In this document: positions 16,220 through 25,810 of the stretch, one piece after another
How the letters are laid out: the number at the start of each line of letters is the position of its first letter
Numbering within the stretch: the stretch's first letter is position 1
Assembly: GCF_002567005.1 (NCBI RefSeq)
Contig: NZ_NUZU01000026.1
Coordinates: 1 to 64,000, forward strand
Length of the DNA: 64,000 nt
Direction of reading: 5' to 3'
Source: Bacillus sp. AFS073361
GTDB taxonomy: Bacteria > Bacillota > Bacilli > Bacillales > Cytobacillaceae
The notes under the pieces: generated by a model
Told to the model about the DNA's origin: nothing
What the model saw: the letters and a program-made list of their open reading frames with translations, nothing else
The model's database searches: none
Position numbers and translations under genes: made by a program

Positions 16220-17656
16220 TTACTGTCTATTTAAAAGAACTGCGCCTGCAATACCAGGGTGAGTCATTTCATAAGGGTCCAAAATTAGATCAAGCTCTTC
16301 GTTTGATAATACGTCATATTTCAAGCATAATTCGCGAATCGGCTGACCGGTTAAAATAGCTTCCCTCGCAATACGTGCAGCAACCTCATAGCCGATATGC
16401 GGATTTACCGCCGTAATAATCCCGGCACTCTTTTCTACATATTCCTTCATTCTTTCTTCATTTGCTTCAATTCCCTTTAAACAATAGTCTGTAAATGCAC
16501 GAAATGCATTATTCATAATACTGATGGATTGAAGTAAATTAAATACGAGAACAGGCTCCATAACATTCAGTTCCAGCTGCCCTGCTTCAGATGCAAGACA
16601 AATCGTATGGTCGTTTCCAATAACTTGAAACGCCACTTGATTAATGACCTCAGCCATTACAGGGTTGACTTTCCCCGGCATAATGGAAGAACCAGGCTGA
16701 CGGGAAGGCAATGTTATCTCGCCTAATCCCGTGCGAGGACCGGAGGCCATCAATCTCAAATCATTGGCAATTTTGGACATGTTCATCATGCATACTTTAA
16801 GTGCTGCCGATACTTCCGTGTAAACATCTGTGTTTTGGGTTGCATCCACAAGGTGCTCGGCTCCCACGAGCGATAAGCCGCTAATATCGGCAAGATGCTC
16901 CACTACACGCTCAATATAGCGAGGATCTGCGTTCAAGCCCGTTCCCACCGCCGTAGCGCCCATGTTCACCTCATATAAATGCTGGCGTGATTGTTTGATG
17001 CGCTTGATATCGCGGGCAATTACGCGGGAGTATGCTTCAAACTCTTGACCTAATCGAATCGGTACAGCATCCTGCAGATGAGTACGGCCCATTTTGATGA
17101 CCCGGTCAAATTCCTTTGCTTTTTGCTCGAATACGCCATGCATAGATTCCATTGTGTCTAATAATTTTTCTAACATATTCAATGTTGCGATGTGAATCGC
17201 GGTCGGAAAAGCATCATTCGTAGACTGAGCCATATTCACATGGCTGTTCGGACTAATATGGAAGTAGTCTCCTCTTTCTTTCCCAATTAATTCAAGCGCA
17301 CGATTGGCAATGACCTCATTCGCATTCATGTTCATTGATGTACCTGCGCCGCCTTGAATCGGGTCGACAATGAAATGATCATGCCACTTGCCGTCGATGA
17401 TTTCTTGAGCGGCCTCTATTATGGCTTTGCCCATCCCTTCATACAGGCGCTTTGTTTCCATATTGGCAAGAGCCGCCGCTTTCTTGACAAGGGCCAAAGC
17501 TTTAATTAGTTCTTCATGAATTGTATATCCTGTAATAGGGAAGTTCTCGACAGCGCGCAATGTTTGGATGCCGTAATAGGCATTTACAGGCACCTCTTTT
17601 TCCCCTAAAAAATCCTTTTCAATCCGAACATTTCCTTTTATTTCAGTTACTGTCAT
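16220..17656 (-). CDS. aspA: aspartate ammonia-lyase
   Basis: This 478-residue protein of the aspartase/fumarase superfamily deaminates L-aspartate to fumarate and ammonia. It contains GRTHLQDAVPI, the superfamily signature GSSIMPGKVNP, and the N-terminal DFLGEKEVP and YGIQTLRAVENF of aspartases. The fumarase alternative is less likely because the N-terminal segments read as aspartase. ATG 17656 has AGGAGG upstream. It lies only 21 bp after the symporter gene, so the two are one operon that imports and deaminates aspartate or other C4 compounds. Confidence 0.92.
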   Translation of the reverse strand: MTVTEIKGNVRIEKDFLGEKEVPVNAYYGIQTLRAVENFPITGYTIHEELIKALALVKKAAALANMETKRLYEGMGKAIIEAAQEIIDGKWHDHFIVDPIQGGAGTSMNMNANEVIANRALELIGKERGDYFHISPNSHVNMAQSTNDAFPTAIHIATLNMLEKLLDTMESMHGVFEQKAKEFDRVIKMGRTHLQDAVPIRLGQEFEAYSRVIARDIKRIKQSRQHLYEVNMGATAVGTGLNADPRYIERVVEHLADISGLSLVGAEHLVDATQNTDVYTEVSAALKVCMMNMSKIANDLRLMASGPRTGLGEITLPSRQPGSSIMPGKVNPVMAEVINQVAFQVIGNDHTICLASEAGQLELNVMEPVLVFNLLQSISIMNNAFRAFTDYCLKGIEANEERMKEYVEKSAGIITAVNPHIGYEVAARIAREAILTGQPIRELCLKYDVLSNEELDLILDPYEMTHPGIAGAVLLNRQ

Positions 17657-17677
17657 TACATTTCTCCTCCTATCCCT

Positions 17678-18949
17678 TTATGCAGCCTTTGTTTCTTTAA
17701 CAGAATCCAAATAGTCCTGAGCTTTTTCTTTATCAAATTCGCCCTCCCATTTCGCCATTGAGATGGCAGCCAATGAGTTTCCTAAAACGTTTACAGCTGA
17801 GCGAATCATATCTAAAATACGATCGATTCCAGCAATCAAAGCAATTCCCTCTAACGGTAATCCCATAGATCCGAGTGTCGCCAGTACAACGACAAACGAT
17901 GCACCTGGGACGCCTGCCATACCTTTTGAAGTCATCATAAGTACAAATAACAATGTGATTTGCTCCATCAATGACATGTGTACGTTATACATTTGCGCAA
18001 CAAACAGCGAAGCAAGTGCCTGATAAATTGCTGATCCTGTCAGATTGAATGTGTATCCTGTCGGAATGACGAAAGAAACAATCGCCTTCGGACAACCGAA
18101 TTGCTCCATCTTTTTCATGATGTTCGGGAGAACTGCCTCAGAACTCGCTGTTGTAAAAGAAATGATAAGTTCTTCCTTTAAAATCTTAATAAGTGTAAAA
18201 ATATTTGTTCCTGTCATTTTCGCGTTTATACCTAAAATCACAATAGCGAAAAACAATACAGTTACATACACAGCCAATACAAGTTTTCCAAGCGGAAGCA
18301 ATGTGCTCACTCCGAAATGGGCCACCGTCACTGCAATAAGAGCGAATACTCCGAACGGAGCAGCCTTCATTACTTGATTTGTTACCCAAAACATTGCTTC
18401 TAATACACCTTCAAAGAAATGAAGTACCGGCTTTCCTTTGTCCCCGATTGCCGCGACCCCTAGGCCGAATAGAACACTGAAGAAAATAATCGGTAATAGA
18501 TCCCCTTGCGCCATTGATTCAAACACATTTTTTGGAACGATGTGAACGATTGTTTCCGCAAAGCCTTTGTTTTGTGTAGCGCTTGCTGTTTGTTCGTATG
18601 CTGAGATATCTCCTTTTGCCAGATGGCTCATATCTACACCAGAACCTGGATGGAACACATTTGCAGCCAGCAATCCAATCCCCAGCGCTATCGTTGTAAT
18701 GATTTCAAAATAAAGTATTGTCTTGCCGCCAAGCTTACCTAATTTTTTTATATCACCTACACCCGCCACCGCAACAACAAGTGCTGCTATTACAATCGGC
18801 ATAACGATCATTTTAATTAAATGAATGAAAATATCACCGATTGGCGCAATGTAGGCAATTGCTGTATTGTTCCCATAAGTAGCAGCCCCAACCACTATAC
18901 CTAAAATAAGTGCAATAAAAATCTGCGCAGCTAATCCAAACTTTTTCAT
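17678..18949 (-). CDS. dicarboxylate/amino acid:cation symporter (DAACS family)
   Basis: This 423-residue transporter has eight or more hydrophobic segments and the family signatures SFTTASSEAVLP (serine-rich hairpin), GYTFNLTGSAIYQ and MMTSKGMAGVPGASF. It is close in size to GltP/GltT/DctP and probably imports aspartate, glutamate, fumarate or malate with protons or sodium. ATG 18949 lies 6 nt after AAGGGGG; an ATG two codons earlier touches that site. It is the first gene of the operon with aspA. Promoter, GlnL-type repeats and a cre-like site stand in the 143 bp upstream. Confidence 0.9.
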   Translation of the reverse strand: MKKFGLAAQIFIALILGIVVGAATYGNNTAIAYIAPIGDIFIHLIKMIVMPIVIAALVVAVAGVGDIKKLGKLGGKTILYFEIITTIALGIGLLAANVFHPGSGVDMSHLAKGDISAYEQTASATQNKGFAETIVHIVPKNVFESMAQGDLLPIIFFSVLFGLGVAAIGDKGKPVLHFFEGVLEAMFWVTNQVMKAAPFGVFALIAVTVAHFGVSTLLPLGKLVLAVYVTVLFFAIVILGINAKMTGTNIFTLIKILKEELIISFTTASSEAVLPNIMKKMEQFGCPKAIVSFVIPTGYTFNLTGSAIYQALASLFVAQMYNVHMSLMEQITLLFVLMMTSKGMAGVPGASFVVVLATLGSMGLPLEGIALIAGIDRILDMIRSAVNVLGNSLAAISMAKWEGEFDKEKAQDYLDSVKETKAA

Positions 18950-18961
18950 GTCCATCCCCCT

Positions 18962-18975
18962 TGTTAACGCTTCCA
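18962..18975 (-). promoter_or_regulatory. cre-like CcpA site in the symporter leader
   Basis: The minus strand reads TGGAAGCGTTAACA, 13 of 14 positions of the cre consensus TGWAANCGNTNWCA. It lies between the predicted -10 box and the symporter Shine-Dalgarno, where CcpA binding would block elongation, so glucose repression is expected. Confidence 0.65.
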
Positions 18976-18995
18976 ATTTTGAATACTTAAATAAG

Positions 18996-19024
18996 TTTAT
19001 AAGTAAAACAACAAAACCCTACAA
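18996..19024 (-). promoter_or_regulatory. promoter of the symporter-aspA operon
   Basis: The minus strand has TTGTAG (19024-19019), a 17-bp spacer and TATAAA (19001-18996). The -35 lies inside the TTTTGT repeats, as in the GlnL-activated glsA promoter of B. subtilis, where the regulator covers about -13 to -56. Confidence 0.6.
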
Positions 19025-19036
19025 AAATCTACAAAA
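19011..19036 (-). promoter_or_regulatory. GlnL-type operator: three TTTTGT direct repeats
   Basis: On the minus strand TTTTGT occurs at 19036-19031, 19026-19021 and 19016-19011, separated by exactly 4 bp each. The published B. subtilis GlnL target contains TTTTGT-N4-TTTTGT. The matching GlnL-family regulator is encoded in the same block (12029-12961). Confidence 0.75.
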
Positions 19037-19092
19037 CGATTAAAAAAAATTTAAAAGAACAAATTACTGCGAGAATCCATAATTTCCTATAC

Positions 19093-19134
19093 AAAAAAAA
19101 GACCCCCAACCAATTTGGTTGAGAGTCTTTGAAA
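19093..19134 (-). terminator. rpsI terminator (copy 2 of a duplicated terminator)
   Basis: On the minus strand CTCTCAACC-AAAT-GGTTGGGGG is followed by TCTTTTTTTT just after rpsI. It shares most positions with the terminator at 11937-11974, including the flanking TTTCAAAG. Confidence 0.88.
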
Positions 19135-19142
19135 CGTAAAAA

Positions 19143-19535
19143 TTAACGTTTTGAGAACTGAGGCGCACGACGAGCACCTTTAAGACCGTATTTCTTACGT
19201 TCTTTCATACGTGGATCACGAGTTAATAATCCAGCGCGTTTTAATGTTGGGCGGAATTCAGGGTCAGCTTGTAATAATGCACGAGCAACACCATGACGGA
19301 TTGCTCCAGCTTGACCAGTGTATCCACCACCGCTTACGTTTACAAGAACATCGTAGCTTCCAACAGTTTCAGTAGCTACTAATGGTTGTCTTACAACAAC
19401 ACGTAATGCTTCAAATGGGATATAATCTTCGATTTCACGACCATTAACAATAATTTTACCTGTGCCTGGTACTAAACGCACACGTGCGACAGAACTCTTA
19501 CGGCGACCTGTACCGATATATTGAACTTGTGCCAA
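19143..19535 (-). CDS. rpsI: 30S ribosomal protein S9
   Basis: This 130-residue protein has a C-terminal tail RRAPQFSKR that reaches the P-site tRNA, and the family core [15 protein letters not shown] and [11 protein letters not shown]. It starts at TTG 19535 with GGAGGG 7 nt upstream; no ATG is available at the conserved start. It is cotranscribed with rplM 20 bp upstream and is the last gene of the conserved ribosomal block before the accessory region. Confidence 0.98.
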   Translation of the reverse strand: MAQVQYIGTGRRKSSVARVRLVPGTGKIIVNGREIEDYIPFEALRVVVRQPLVATETVGSYDVLVNVSGGGYTGQAGAIRHGVARALLQADPEFRPTLKRAGLLTRDPRMKERKKYGLKGARRAPQFSKR

Positions 19536-19555
19536 GTTAATTCCCTCCCTCTTTA

Positions 19556-19993
19556 TTAACCGCGAAGTTCGTAAACTTCAGGTTGTTGTGCTTGGTGCGG
19601 ATGTTCGCTGCCAGCATATACGTGTAATTTTTTGATGATTTGACGGCCAAGAGAATTCTTTGGAAGCATACCTTTAACAGCAAGCTCGATCATTTTCTCA
19701 GCATAGTTAGTACGCATTTCTAGAGCAGTTCTTTGTTTTAAACCACCTGGGTGATTTGTGTGACGGTAGTAAATCTTGTCAGTTAATTTCTTACCAGTAA
19801 GTTCTACTTTAGAAGCGTTAAGAATGATTACATTATCACCAGTGTCAACATGTGGTGTAAAAGTTGGTTTGTTTTTACCACGTAAAATTGATGCTACTTC
19901 AGAAGCAAGACGTCCAAGAGTTTTGCCCTCAGCATCAATTACGTACCATTTACGCTCGATAGTGTTGGCATTTGCCATAAACGTTGTACGCAT
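19556..19993 (-). CDS. rplM: 50S ribosomal protein L13
   Basis: This 145-residue protein has the L13 signature [16 protein letters not shown], and [11 protein letters not shown] with VYAGSEHPH at the end. It is an early assembly protein binding 23S rRNA. ATG 19993 has GGAGGG 6 nt upstream. It is the first gene of the rplM-rpsI operon, behind its own promoter and an L13-leader hairpin. Confidence 0.98.
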   Translation of the reverse strand: MRTTFMANANTIERKWYVIDAEGKTLGRLASEVASILRGKNKPTFTPHVDTGDNVIILNASKVELTGKKLTDKIYYRHTNHPGGLKQRTALEMRTNYAEKMIELAVKGMLPKNSLGRQIIKKLHVYAGSEHPHQAQQPEVYELRG

Positions 19994-20126
19994 GAGTTTC
20001 CCTCCTAATTTAAATCCAAAAAGATTATTGTCTTCGCACTTTTAAAGCAATTAGTGTTCAATTCTGTTCCGGGAATGAACATCTACTACCCTTGTGCGGT
20101 TAAGTTTGTATTCATATATTTTCAAT

Positions 20127-20158
20127 CACGATGAAGACTTTCCGGGGCTTTATCGTGG
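20127..20158 (-). ncRNA. L13 leader hairpin
   Basis: In the rplM 5' leader the minus strand forms CCACGAT ... ATCGTG around an AAAGCCCCGGAAAGTCTTC loop. A structured L13 leader at this place is known in Bacillus (Rfam L13_leader) and is thought to allow autoregulation by L13. Assignment is from position and stem sequence; boundaries are approximate. Confidence 0.65.
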
Positions 20159-20181
20159 GATTAAAAACACGCACATATAAT

Positions 20182-20210
20182 ATAATAAATACTTCAGGGC
20201 TATATGTCAA
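20182..20210 (-). promoter_or_regulatory. rplM promoter (sigma-A)
   Basis: The minus strand has TTGACA (20210-20205), a 17-bp spacer and TATTAT (20187-20182). It lies about 190 bp before rplM, just ahead of the L13 leader hairpin. Confidence 0.8.
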
Positions 20211-20248
20211 GAAAATGTTACACCAGGTTGTGTTGTATTAAAAATTAT

Positions 20249-20989
20249 TTACTCATAATATACTTCCCAAAGGTATAAACCGTGGCCAGGTGCCGTTTTT
20301 CCAGACAAAGTCCGATCCTTCTGAGCCAATAGATTCGGGATCTCTTCTGGGCTTCGATCACCAGATCCAACTTCTAATAAAGTTCCCACTAAAATACGGA
20401 CCATATTATATAAAAAGCCATTTCCAACAAAACGGATGGTTAACATCTCATTCTCGCGTGAAAAATCAATCGCTTTAATCGTTCGCACTTTGTCTTCCAC
20501 TTCTGTCTTCGCAGCACAGAAGCTAGAAAAGTCATGTGTACCTAAGAAAAAATTACTTGCCTGTTCCATTGCATTCAAATCGAGACGATATGGATATTGG
20601 TAAGCAAATTTCCGCAAAAAAGGATCCCTATTTGAAGATAAATGGAGCTTATAGCGGTATTCCTTCCCTTTAGCATCAAAGCGGGCATGAAACGACTCAT
20701 CGACCGTCACAGCAGAAAGGACAGAAATATCGCCTGGAAGCATTGAATTCAACGCTCTTCCCCACTTTTCTTCCGGAATATGGAGCGGCGAATCAAAATG
20801 AATGACTTGTCCTTTTGCATGTACGCCGGCATCCGTTCGTCCAGAAGCGAATACCTTCACCGGTTCACCCTTATGCATTTTTGTTAATACAGTTTCTAAA
20901 ACAGATTGAACGGTCCGCTTATTAGGCTGAACCTGATAACCTGAAAATCCAGAACCATCATAAGAAATGATACATTTATACCTTGGCAT
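20249..20989 (-). CDS. truA: tRNA pseudouridine(38-40) synthase TruA
   Basis: This 246-residue enzyme makes pseudouridine at positions 38-40 of the tRNA anticodon arm. The catalytic Asp is D53 in [11 protein letters not shown], and [17 protein letters not shown] is the conserved C-terminal motif. ATG 20989 follows GGAGCGAGG. It lies 12 bp downstream of ecfT and is read in the same direction, so it is probably cotranscribed with the ECF module as in B. subtilis. Confidence 0.96.
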   Translation of the reverse strand: MPRYKCIISYDGSGFSGYQVQPNKRTVQSVLETVLTKMHKGEPVKVFASGRTDAGVHAKGQVIHFDSPLHIPEEKWGRALNSMLPGDISVLSAVTVDESFHARFDAKGKEYRYKLHLSSNRDPFLRKFAYQYPYRLDLNAMEQASNFFLGTHDFSSFCAAKTEVEDKVRTIKAIDFSRENEMLTIRFVGNGFLYNMVRILVGTLLEVGSGDRSPEEIPNLLAQKDRTLSGKTAPGHGLYLWEVYYE

Positions 20990-21001
20990 AGCCTCGCTCC
21001 A

Positions 21002-21799
21002 TTATGAACGTAATAAGAATAATAAGATCGTTACAAGAACTAAAAGAACCATCTGAAAGGAATCAGCTTTTTTCCAAGATAACTCCCGATACTTTGTTCT
21101 GCCTTCTCCGCCTCGATAACCCCTTGCTTCCATCGCAACGGCTAATTCTTCTGCCCGTTTAAATGAACTGACAAACAAAGGGATTAGCAGTGGAATGACG
21201 GCTTTAATCCGTTCCTTAAACGGTCCGCTCGCAAACTCTACGCCTCTGGCGATTTGCGCCTTCATAATTTTATCCGTTTCCTGCATAAGCGTGGGAATAA
21301 ACCGCAATGAAATGGACATCATTAACGCCATCTCATGGACAGGAAAACGAACCTTATTTAAAGGATGTAAAAGTGTTTCCAAACCATCCGTAATTTCAAT
21401 CGGAGTGGTTGTCAGTGTCAACAAAGACGTCATTAGAATTAGGAAGAAGAATCGTAACGAAATAAAAATCCCTTGTCTTAACCCTTCCTCATAAATCTTA
21501 ACTGGCCCTAGTTCATATAAAAGGGCACCTTCTCTAGTAAAAAACAACTGTAGAATAAATGTAAAAAGGACGAGCCAAATAACCGGTTTCAAGCCGCCAT
21601 ACAAAAAGCGCACGGGGACTCGCGACAATCCGAGCATAAAAAAAGTATAAATACCAATAAGTGCATAGGTCACCACATTATTTGCCAGAAAAATAATACA
21701 GACAAAAAGAAAGATAATCAATATTTTAGAGCGAGGGTCCATCTTATGAAGAACCGAATCAGCCGGGACATAGCGCCCAAAAATCATTTTATCCATCAT
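21002..21799 (-). CDS. ecfT: energy-coupling factor transporter transmembrane protein EcfT
   Basis: This 265-residue membrane scaffold of the ECF vitamin/cofactor transporter has five or so hydrophobic segments, and the coupling motifs AQIARGVEF and AMEARGYRG that contact the two ATPases. ATG 21799 overlaps the ecfA2 stop (ATGA). AGGTG lies 7 nt upstream. The substrate-binding S proteins are encoded elsewhere, as usual for a shared energizing module. Confidence 0.96.
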   Translation of the reverse strand: MMDKMIFGRYVPADSVLHKMDPRSKILIIFLFVCIIFLANNVVTYALIGIYTFFMLGLSRVPVRFLYGGLKPVIWLVLFTFILQLFFTREGALLYELGPVKIYEEGLRQGIFISLRFFFLILMTSLLTLTTTPIEITDGLETLLHPLNKVRFPVHEMALMMSISLRFIPTLMQETDKIMKAQIARGVEFASGPFKERIKAVIPLLIPLFVSSFKRAEELAVAMEARGYRGGEGRTKYRELSWKKADSFQMVLLVLVTILLFLLRS

Positions 21800-22665
21800 A
21801 AGCGAACACCTCTACTTAACACCTTAGTGACAGCAGCAGACAGTTCATCAATGGTTAGGAACATTTTCTCTAATTTAATCCCTAATTTGTCCTCAAGTTT
21901 CAGTTGAAAACGAACCACTTCGGGTACATCCAGTCCCATTTCAACAAGTTCACCCGGTGCTGAGAAAATCTCTTCCGGTGTCCCTCTTTGAACAACCTTC
22001 CCTTGCTGCATTATGACAATTTGGTCTGCATATCTTGCAGCATCCTCCATACTATGTGTGACAAGTATGGTAGAAAGCTTTCTTTCTTTATGAAGATCGT
22101 AAAACATATCCATGACCTCTTTACGGCCTCTAGGGTCTAGCCCTGCAGTAGGCTCGTCCAGGACAATAACATCAGGTTCCATAGCGAGTACACCTGCAAT
22201 AGCCACGCGGCGCATTTGGCCCCCAGAGAGATCAAATGGGGATTTTTGAAGGACTTCTTCGCCTAAGCCCACTTGATGTAAGGCAATCCGTGCCCGTTCC
22301 TTTGCATCACTCTCAGAAACGCCAAAATTCATGGGCCCGAACATAATATCCTTTTCAACGGTTTCTTCAAATAATTGATGTTCAGGGAATTGAAAAACGA
22401 TCCCAACTTTTTGACGGATCTTCTTCAAATTTTTATTTTTCAGTCCAGCCTTAATTTCTTGATCACCAATCGAAACTGATCCTTTTGTTGGCTGCAAAAG
22501 TGCATTTAAATGTTGGAGGACGGTGGACTTTCCTGAGCCGGTATGGCCAATTATAGCCATATACACCCCTGTCGGAATATCAATCGAAACGTCCGCAATG
22601 GCCAATCGTTCAAAAGGAGTATTTGTTTGATATCGATAATCTACATGTTTGAGCGAGATGTCCAT
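21796..22665 (-). CDS. ecfA2: energy-coupling factor ATPase EcfA2
   Basis: This 289-residue ABC ATPase carries Walker [10 protein letters not shown] (about residue 40), a Q-loop in [13 protein letters not shown], signature [13 protein letters not shown], Walker [13 protein letters not shown] and the H-loop THSMED. It pairs with EcfA1 to drive ECF transporters. The start overlaps the end of ecfA1 by 25 bp, implying coupled translation. Confidence 0.96.
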   Translation of the reverse strand: MDISLKHVDYRYQTNTPFERLAIADVSIDIPTGVYMAIIGHTGSGKSTVLQHLNALLQPTKGSVSIGDQEIKAGLKNKNLKKIRQKVGIVFQFPEHQLFEETVEKDIMFGPMNFGVSESDAKERARIALHQVGLGEEVLQKSPFDLSGGQMRRVAIAGVLAMEPDVIVLDEPTAGLDPRGRKEVMDMFYDLHKERKLSTILVTHSMEDAARYADQIVIMQQGKVVQRGTPEEIFSAPGELVEMGLDVPEVVRFQLKLEDKLGIKLEKMFLTIDELSAAVTKVLSRGVRL

Positions 22666-23480
22666 AGCTCTGTCACCAACTCTTCTTCCGATAAATAATG
22701 TCTCGTTAGTTGAACACCCTTGTCCCGAAATGATTTCGCCATTTTTACTGAAAAAGGAATATCCAAACCTAATTGAACTAATTGTTCATCCATGGAGAAA
22801 ATTTCTTCCGGTATCCCTTCACGAAAAACTTCTCCTTTGTTCATCACAATAATCCGATCCGCTTTGGCAGCTTCATCTAAGTCATGAGTAATAGATATAA
22901 CGGTTAAAGATTTCTCTTCTTTTAATAAACGAACCGTCTCCAATACCTCTTCCCGGCCTTTGGGATCAAGCATTGATGTTGCCTCATCTAATATGATAAT
23001 TGACGGCCTTAGCGCAAGAACACCTGCTATTGCCACACGCTGCTTTTGGCCTCCAGATAGATGGTGGGGCTCTTGATGTAGAAACTTATCCATCTTGACC
23101 CTCTTTAACGAATCCTCGACTCTTTTGACCATTTCCTCTCTAGGAATGCCATTATTTTCTAAACCAAAAGCCACATCATCCTGTACTGTTGTACCGACAA
23201 ATTGGTTATCAGGATTTTGAAAAACCATCCCAATTTTTTTTCGGATATCCCATATTGATTCTTCATCAAGTTTAATACCACAAACCTGTAGTTCACCTGA
23301 TTGAGGAAATTGAAGCCCATTTAGTAGTTTGGCCATTGTCGACTTCCCAGAACCATTATGACCGACAATCGCCAGCCATTCCCCCTCATATATATCAAAA
23401 GAGACATTATTCAGAGCATAGCGTTCTTGTGTATCGTATTGAAAAGAAACTCCATCAAGAGTAACAATTGGATTTTTCAT
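22641..23480 (-). CDS. ecfA1: energy-coupling factor ATPase EcfA1
   Basis: This 279-residue ABC ATPase has Walker [10 protein letters not shown] (about residue 40), [23 protein letters not shown], Walker [13 protein letters not shown] and THDLDEA. The Ala in the DEA of Walker B/D-loop is common in EcfA1. GAGGAGG precedes ATG 23480. It is the first gene of ecfA1-ecfA2-ecfT-truA. A structured RNA element ending in a T-tract lies 54 bp upstream. Confidence 0.96.
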   Translation of the reverse strand: MKNPIVTLDGVSFQYDTQERYALNNVSFDIYEGEWLAIVGHNGSGKSTMAKLLNGLQFPQSGELQVCGIKLDEESIWDIRKKIGMVFQNPDNQFVGTTVQDDVAFGLENNGIPREEMVKRVEDSLKRVKMDKFLHQEPHHLSGGQKQRVAIAGVLALRPSIIILDEATSMLDPKGREEVLETVRLLKEEKSLTVISITHDLDEAAKADRIIVMNKGEVFREGIPEEIFSMDEQLVQLGLDIPFSVKMAKSFRDKGVQLTRHYLSEEELVTELWTSRSNM

Positions 23481-23533
23481 CGGGATATGCCTCCTCTCAG
23501 CTAGACTATTCTCTGCTCAAATGTTTTTACATA

Positions 23534-23617
23534 TAAAAAAAAGCCTGCACCTCGTCCCTATGCAGTTACGTCTTAACTGCAAAAAAGGAATTTCATCAAA
23601 GAAATGGGAGGAGGTGC
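23534..23617 (-). ncRNA. candidate structured RNA: three-way junction with T-tract, between rplQ and ecfA1
   Basis: On the minus strand P1 pairs GCACCTC-c-TCCC (23617-23606) with GGGA-c-GAGGTGC (23558-23547). Inside are two hairpins: ATTTC/GAAAT (23605-23590) and the perfect 8-bp TGCAGTTA/TAACTGCA (23581-23561). AGGC and eight T follow. It resembles an attenuator or an elaborate terminator of the alpha operon. An L17-downstream-element RNA is known after rplQ in lactic acid bacteria and Listeria; I cannot say whether this is the same. The rest of the 381-bp gap holds the terminator at 23798-23843 and no convincing gene. Confidence 0.6.
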
Positions 23618-23797
23618 ATGAGCTAGACGAGTCGTAATTCAAATCACACATCCATAGATGCGGCAGAAAAAAGCTTATTTAAAACAGTCCACAAAAAGGG
23701 GACAATTAAACTTTTTAATTCTCCAACTAATTGGAGTTACGCTCATCATAACACTCTTTTGGGCTTGGGTCTAACATGATATAGAGTTCATTTACAG

Positions 23798-23843
23798 AAA
23801 AAGGGCAAAGAACAAGTTTGTTACAAAACTGTCCAGCGCCCTT
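23798..23843 (-). terminator. terminator after rplQ
   Basis: On the minus strand an AAGGGC ... GCCC stem followed by TTTTTCTG encloses a second imperfect stem (AGTTTTGT/CAAACTTG). It lies about 20 nt after the rplQ stop, at the end of the alpha operon. Confidence 0.6.
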
Positions 23844-23861
23844 GTTGTCTGTTGATAGCTA

Positions 23862-24224
23862 TTAAACTAACTCGATAATAACCATTGGTGCACCGTCACC
23901 GCGGCGTGGTCCAATTTTCATAATACGAGTATATCCACCTTGACGCTCAGTATAACGTGGAGCGATATCAGCGAAAAGTTTTTGTAATGCACTTGTATTG
24001 TTTTCAGCATCAGCAACTTCGTTACGTACATATGAAGCAGCTTGACGACGAGCATGTAAATCACCGCGTTTACCTAAAGTGATCATTTTTTCAACAGTCA
24101 CACGAATTTCTTTCGCACGAGTTTCTGTTGTTTCAATACGCTCGTTGATAATTAAATCTGTAGTTAAATCACGTAGCATAGCTTTACGCTGTGCACTTGT
24201 GCGTCCTAACTTTCTGTATGCCAT
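23862..24224 (-). CDS. rplQ: 50S ribosomal protein L17
   Basis: This 120-residue protein has the L17 signature [22 protein letters not shown] and the C-terminal [19 protein letters not shown]. It binds 23S rRNA near the exit tunnel. It is last in the alpha operon, 55 bp after rpoA, and followed by a hairpin terminator. Confidence 0.98.
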   Translation of the reverse strand: MAYRKLGRTSAQRKAMLRDLTTDLIINERIETTETRAKEIRVTVEKMITLGKRGDLHARRQAASYVRNEVADAENNTSALQKLFADIAPRYTERQGGYTRIMKIGPRRGDGAPMVIIELV

Positions 24225-24279
24225 GAAGGGTTCCCTCCTTTGTTGAAGTCATAAGTCGGAATAATTGCCTAACGAAAGA

Positions 24280-25224
24280 CTAGTCGTCTTTACGTAAGCC
24301 TAATCCAAGCTCTTCTAGTTTTGCCTTCACTTCTTCAAGTGATTTACGGCCTAAGTTACGAACTTTCATCATATCTTCTTCAGTCTTATTTGCTAATTCC
24401 TGAACAGTGTTGATGCCAGCACGTTTTAAGCAGTTATAAGAACGAACAGAAAGATCGAGTTCCTCAATAGTCATTTCAAGAACTTTTTCCTTTTGGTCTT
24501 CCTCTTTTTCGATCATAATTTCAGCATTTTGAGCTTCATCAGTTAAGCCAACGAAAATATTCAAATGCTCAGTCAAAATTTTCGAACCAAGAGCAATTGC
24601 TTCTTTTGGTCCAGTGCTTCCATCTGTCCACACATCAAGTGTCAATTTATCAAAATTGGACATTTGACCAACACGTGTATTTTCTACGTGGAACATGACA
24701 CGTGAAACTGGTGTAAAGATAGAATCAATTGGAATCACACCAATAGGCTGGTCTTCTCTTTTGTTTTGAACAGCTGGAGTGTAACCACGTCCACGTTTCG
24801 CCGTTAAACGCATGCGAAGATGACCATTTGACGCTAAAGTTGCAATATGAAGATCTGGATTTAACACTTCAACATCACTATCATGAGTGATATTGCCAGC
24901 TAAAACTGGTCCCTCACCTTGCACATCAAATTCTAGCGTCTTCTCTTCATCAGAGTAGATTTTTAAAGCTAGTTTTTTAATGTTTAGGATGATGGATGTT
25001 ACATCCTCCACGACGCCTTCAATTGTTGAGAACTCATGAAGTACCCCATCGATTTGAATCGATGTAACCGCGGCACCTGGGAGTGAAGATAATAGGATAC
25101 GACGTAAGGAGTTACCCAAAGTGGTACCATATCCACGCTCAAGTGGCTCTACGATAAATTTGCCGTACTTGGCATCGTCGTTGATCTCAATCGTTTCGAT
25201 TTTTGGTTTTTCTATTTCGATCAT
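24280..25224 (-). CDS. rpoA: DNA-directed RNA polymerase alpha subunit
   Basis: This 314-residue subunit has the N-terminal assembly domain ([20 protein letters not shown]) and the C-terminal UP-element-binding domain ([34 protein letters not shown]) joined by an acidic linker. ATG 25224 has AAGGAGGG 7 nt upstream; six further in-frame codons are not part of the protein. It lies between rpsK and rplQ. A TATAAT lies in the gap upstream but without a clear -35. Confidence 0.98.
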   Translation of the reverse strand: MIEIEKPKIETIEINDDAKYGKFIVEPLERGYGTTLGNSLRRILLSSLPGAAVTSIQIDGVLHEFSTIEGVVEDVTSIILNIKKLALKIYSDEEKTLEFDVQGEGPVLAGNITHDSDVEVLNPDLHIATLASNGHLRMRLTAKRGRGYTPAVQNKREDQPIGVIPIDSIFTPVSRVMFHVENTRVGQMSNFDKLTLDVWTDGSTGPKEAIALGSKILTEHLNIFVGLTDEAQNAEIMIEKEEDQKEKVLEMTIEELDLSVRSYNCLKRAGINTVQELANKTEEDMMKVRNLGRKSLEEVKAKLEELGLGLRKDD

Positions 25225-25399
25225 CAAATAACCCTCCTTCAAAACGTCGAAACTTCAAATTAGCTTGTATACTAATTAAAGTCCCCATGTATATGTTCCC
25301 GTATTGTGCACAACAACTGGAATAAATCTTCTGTAAGAGTGCAAAAAATTAATATCATATCCCATTATAGACATATGATACAAAATCTATACAGAAAAA

Positions 25400-25789
<390 letters not shown>

Positions 25790-25810
25790 TTAAATTACCT
25801 CCTTTGCCGA

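Noticed and set aside
23720..23790. 22-codon frame on the minus strand after rplQ
   Set aside because: No Shine-Dalgarno and no recognisable features; judged chance.
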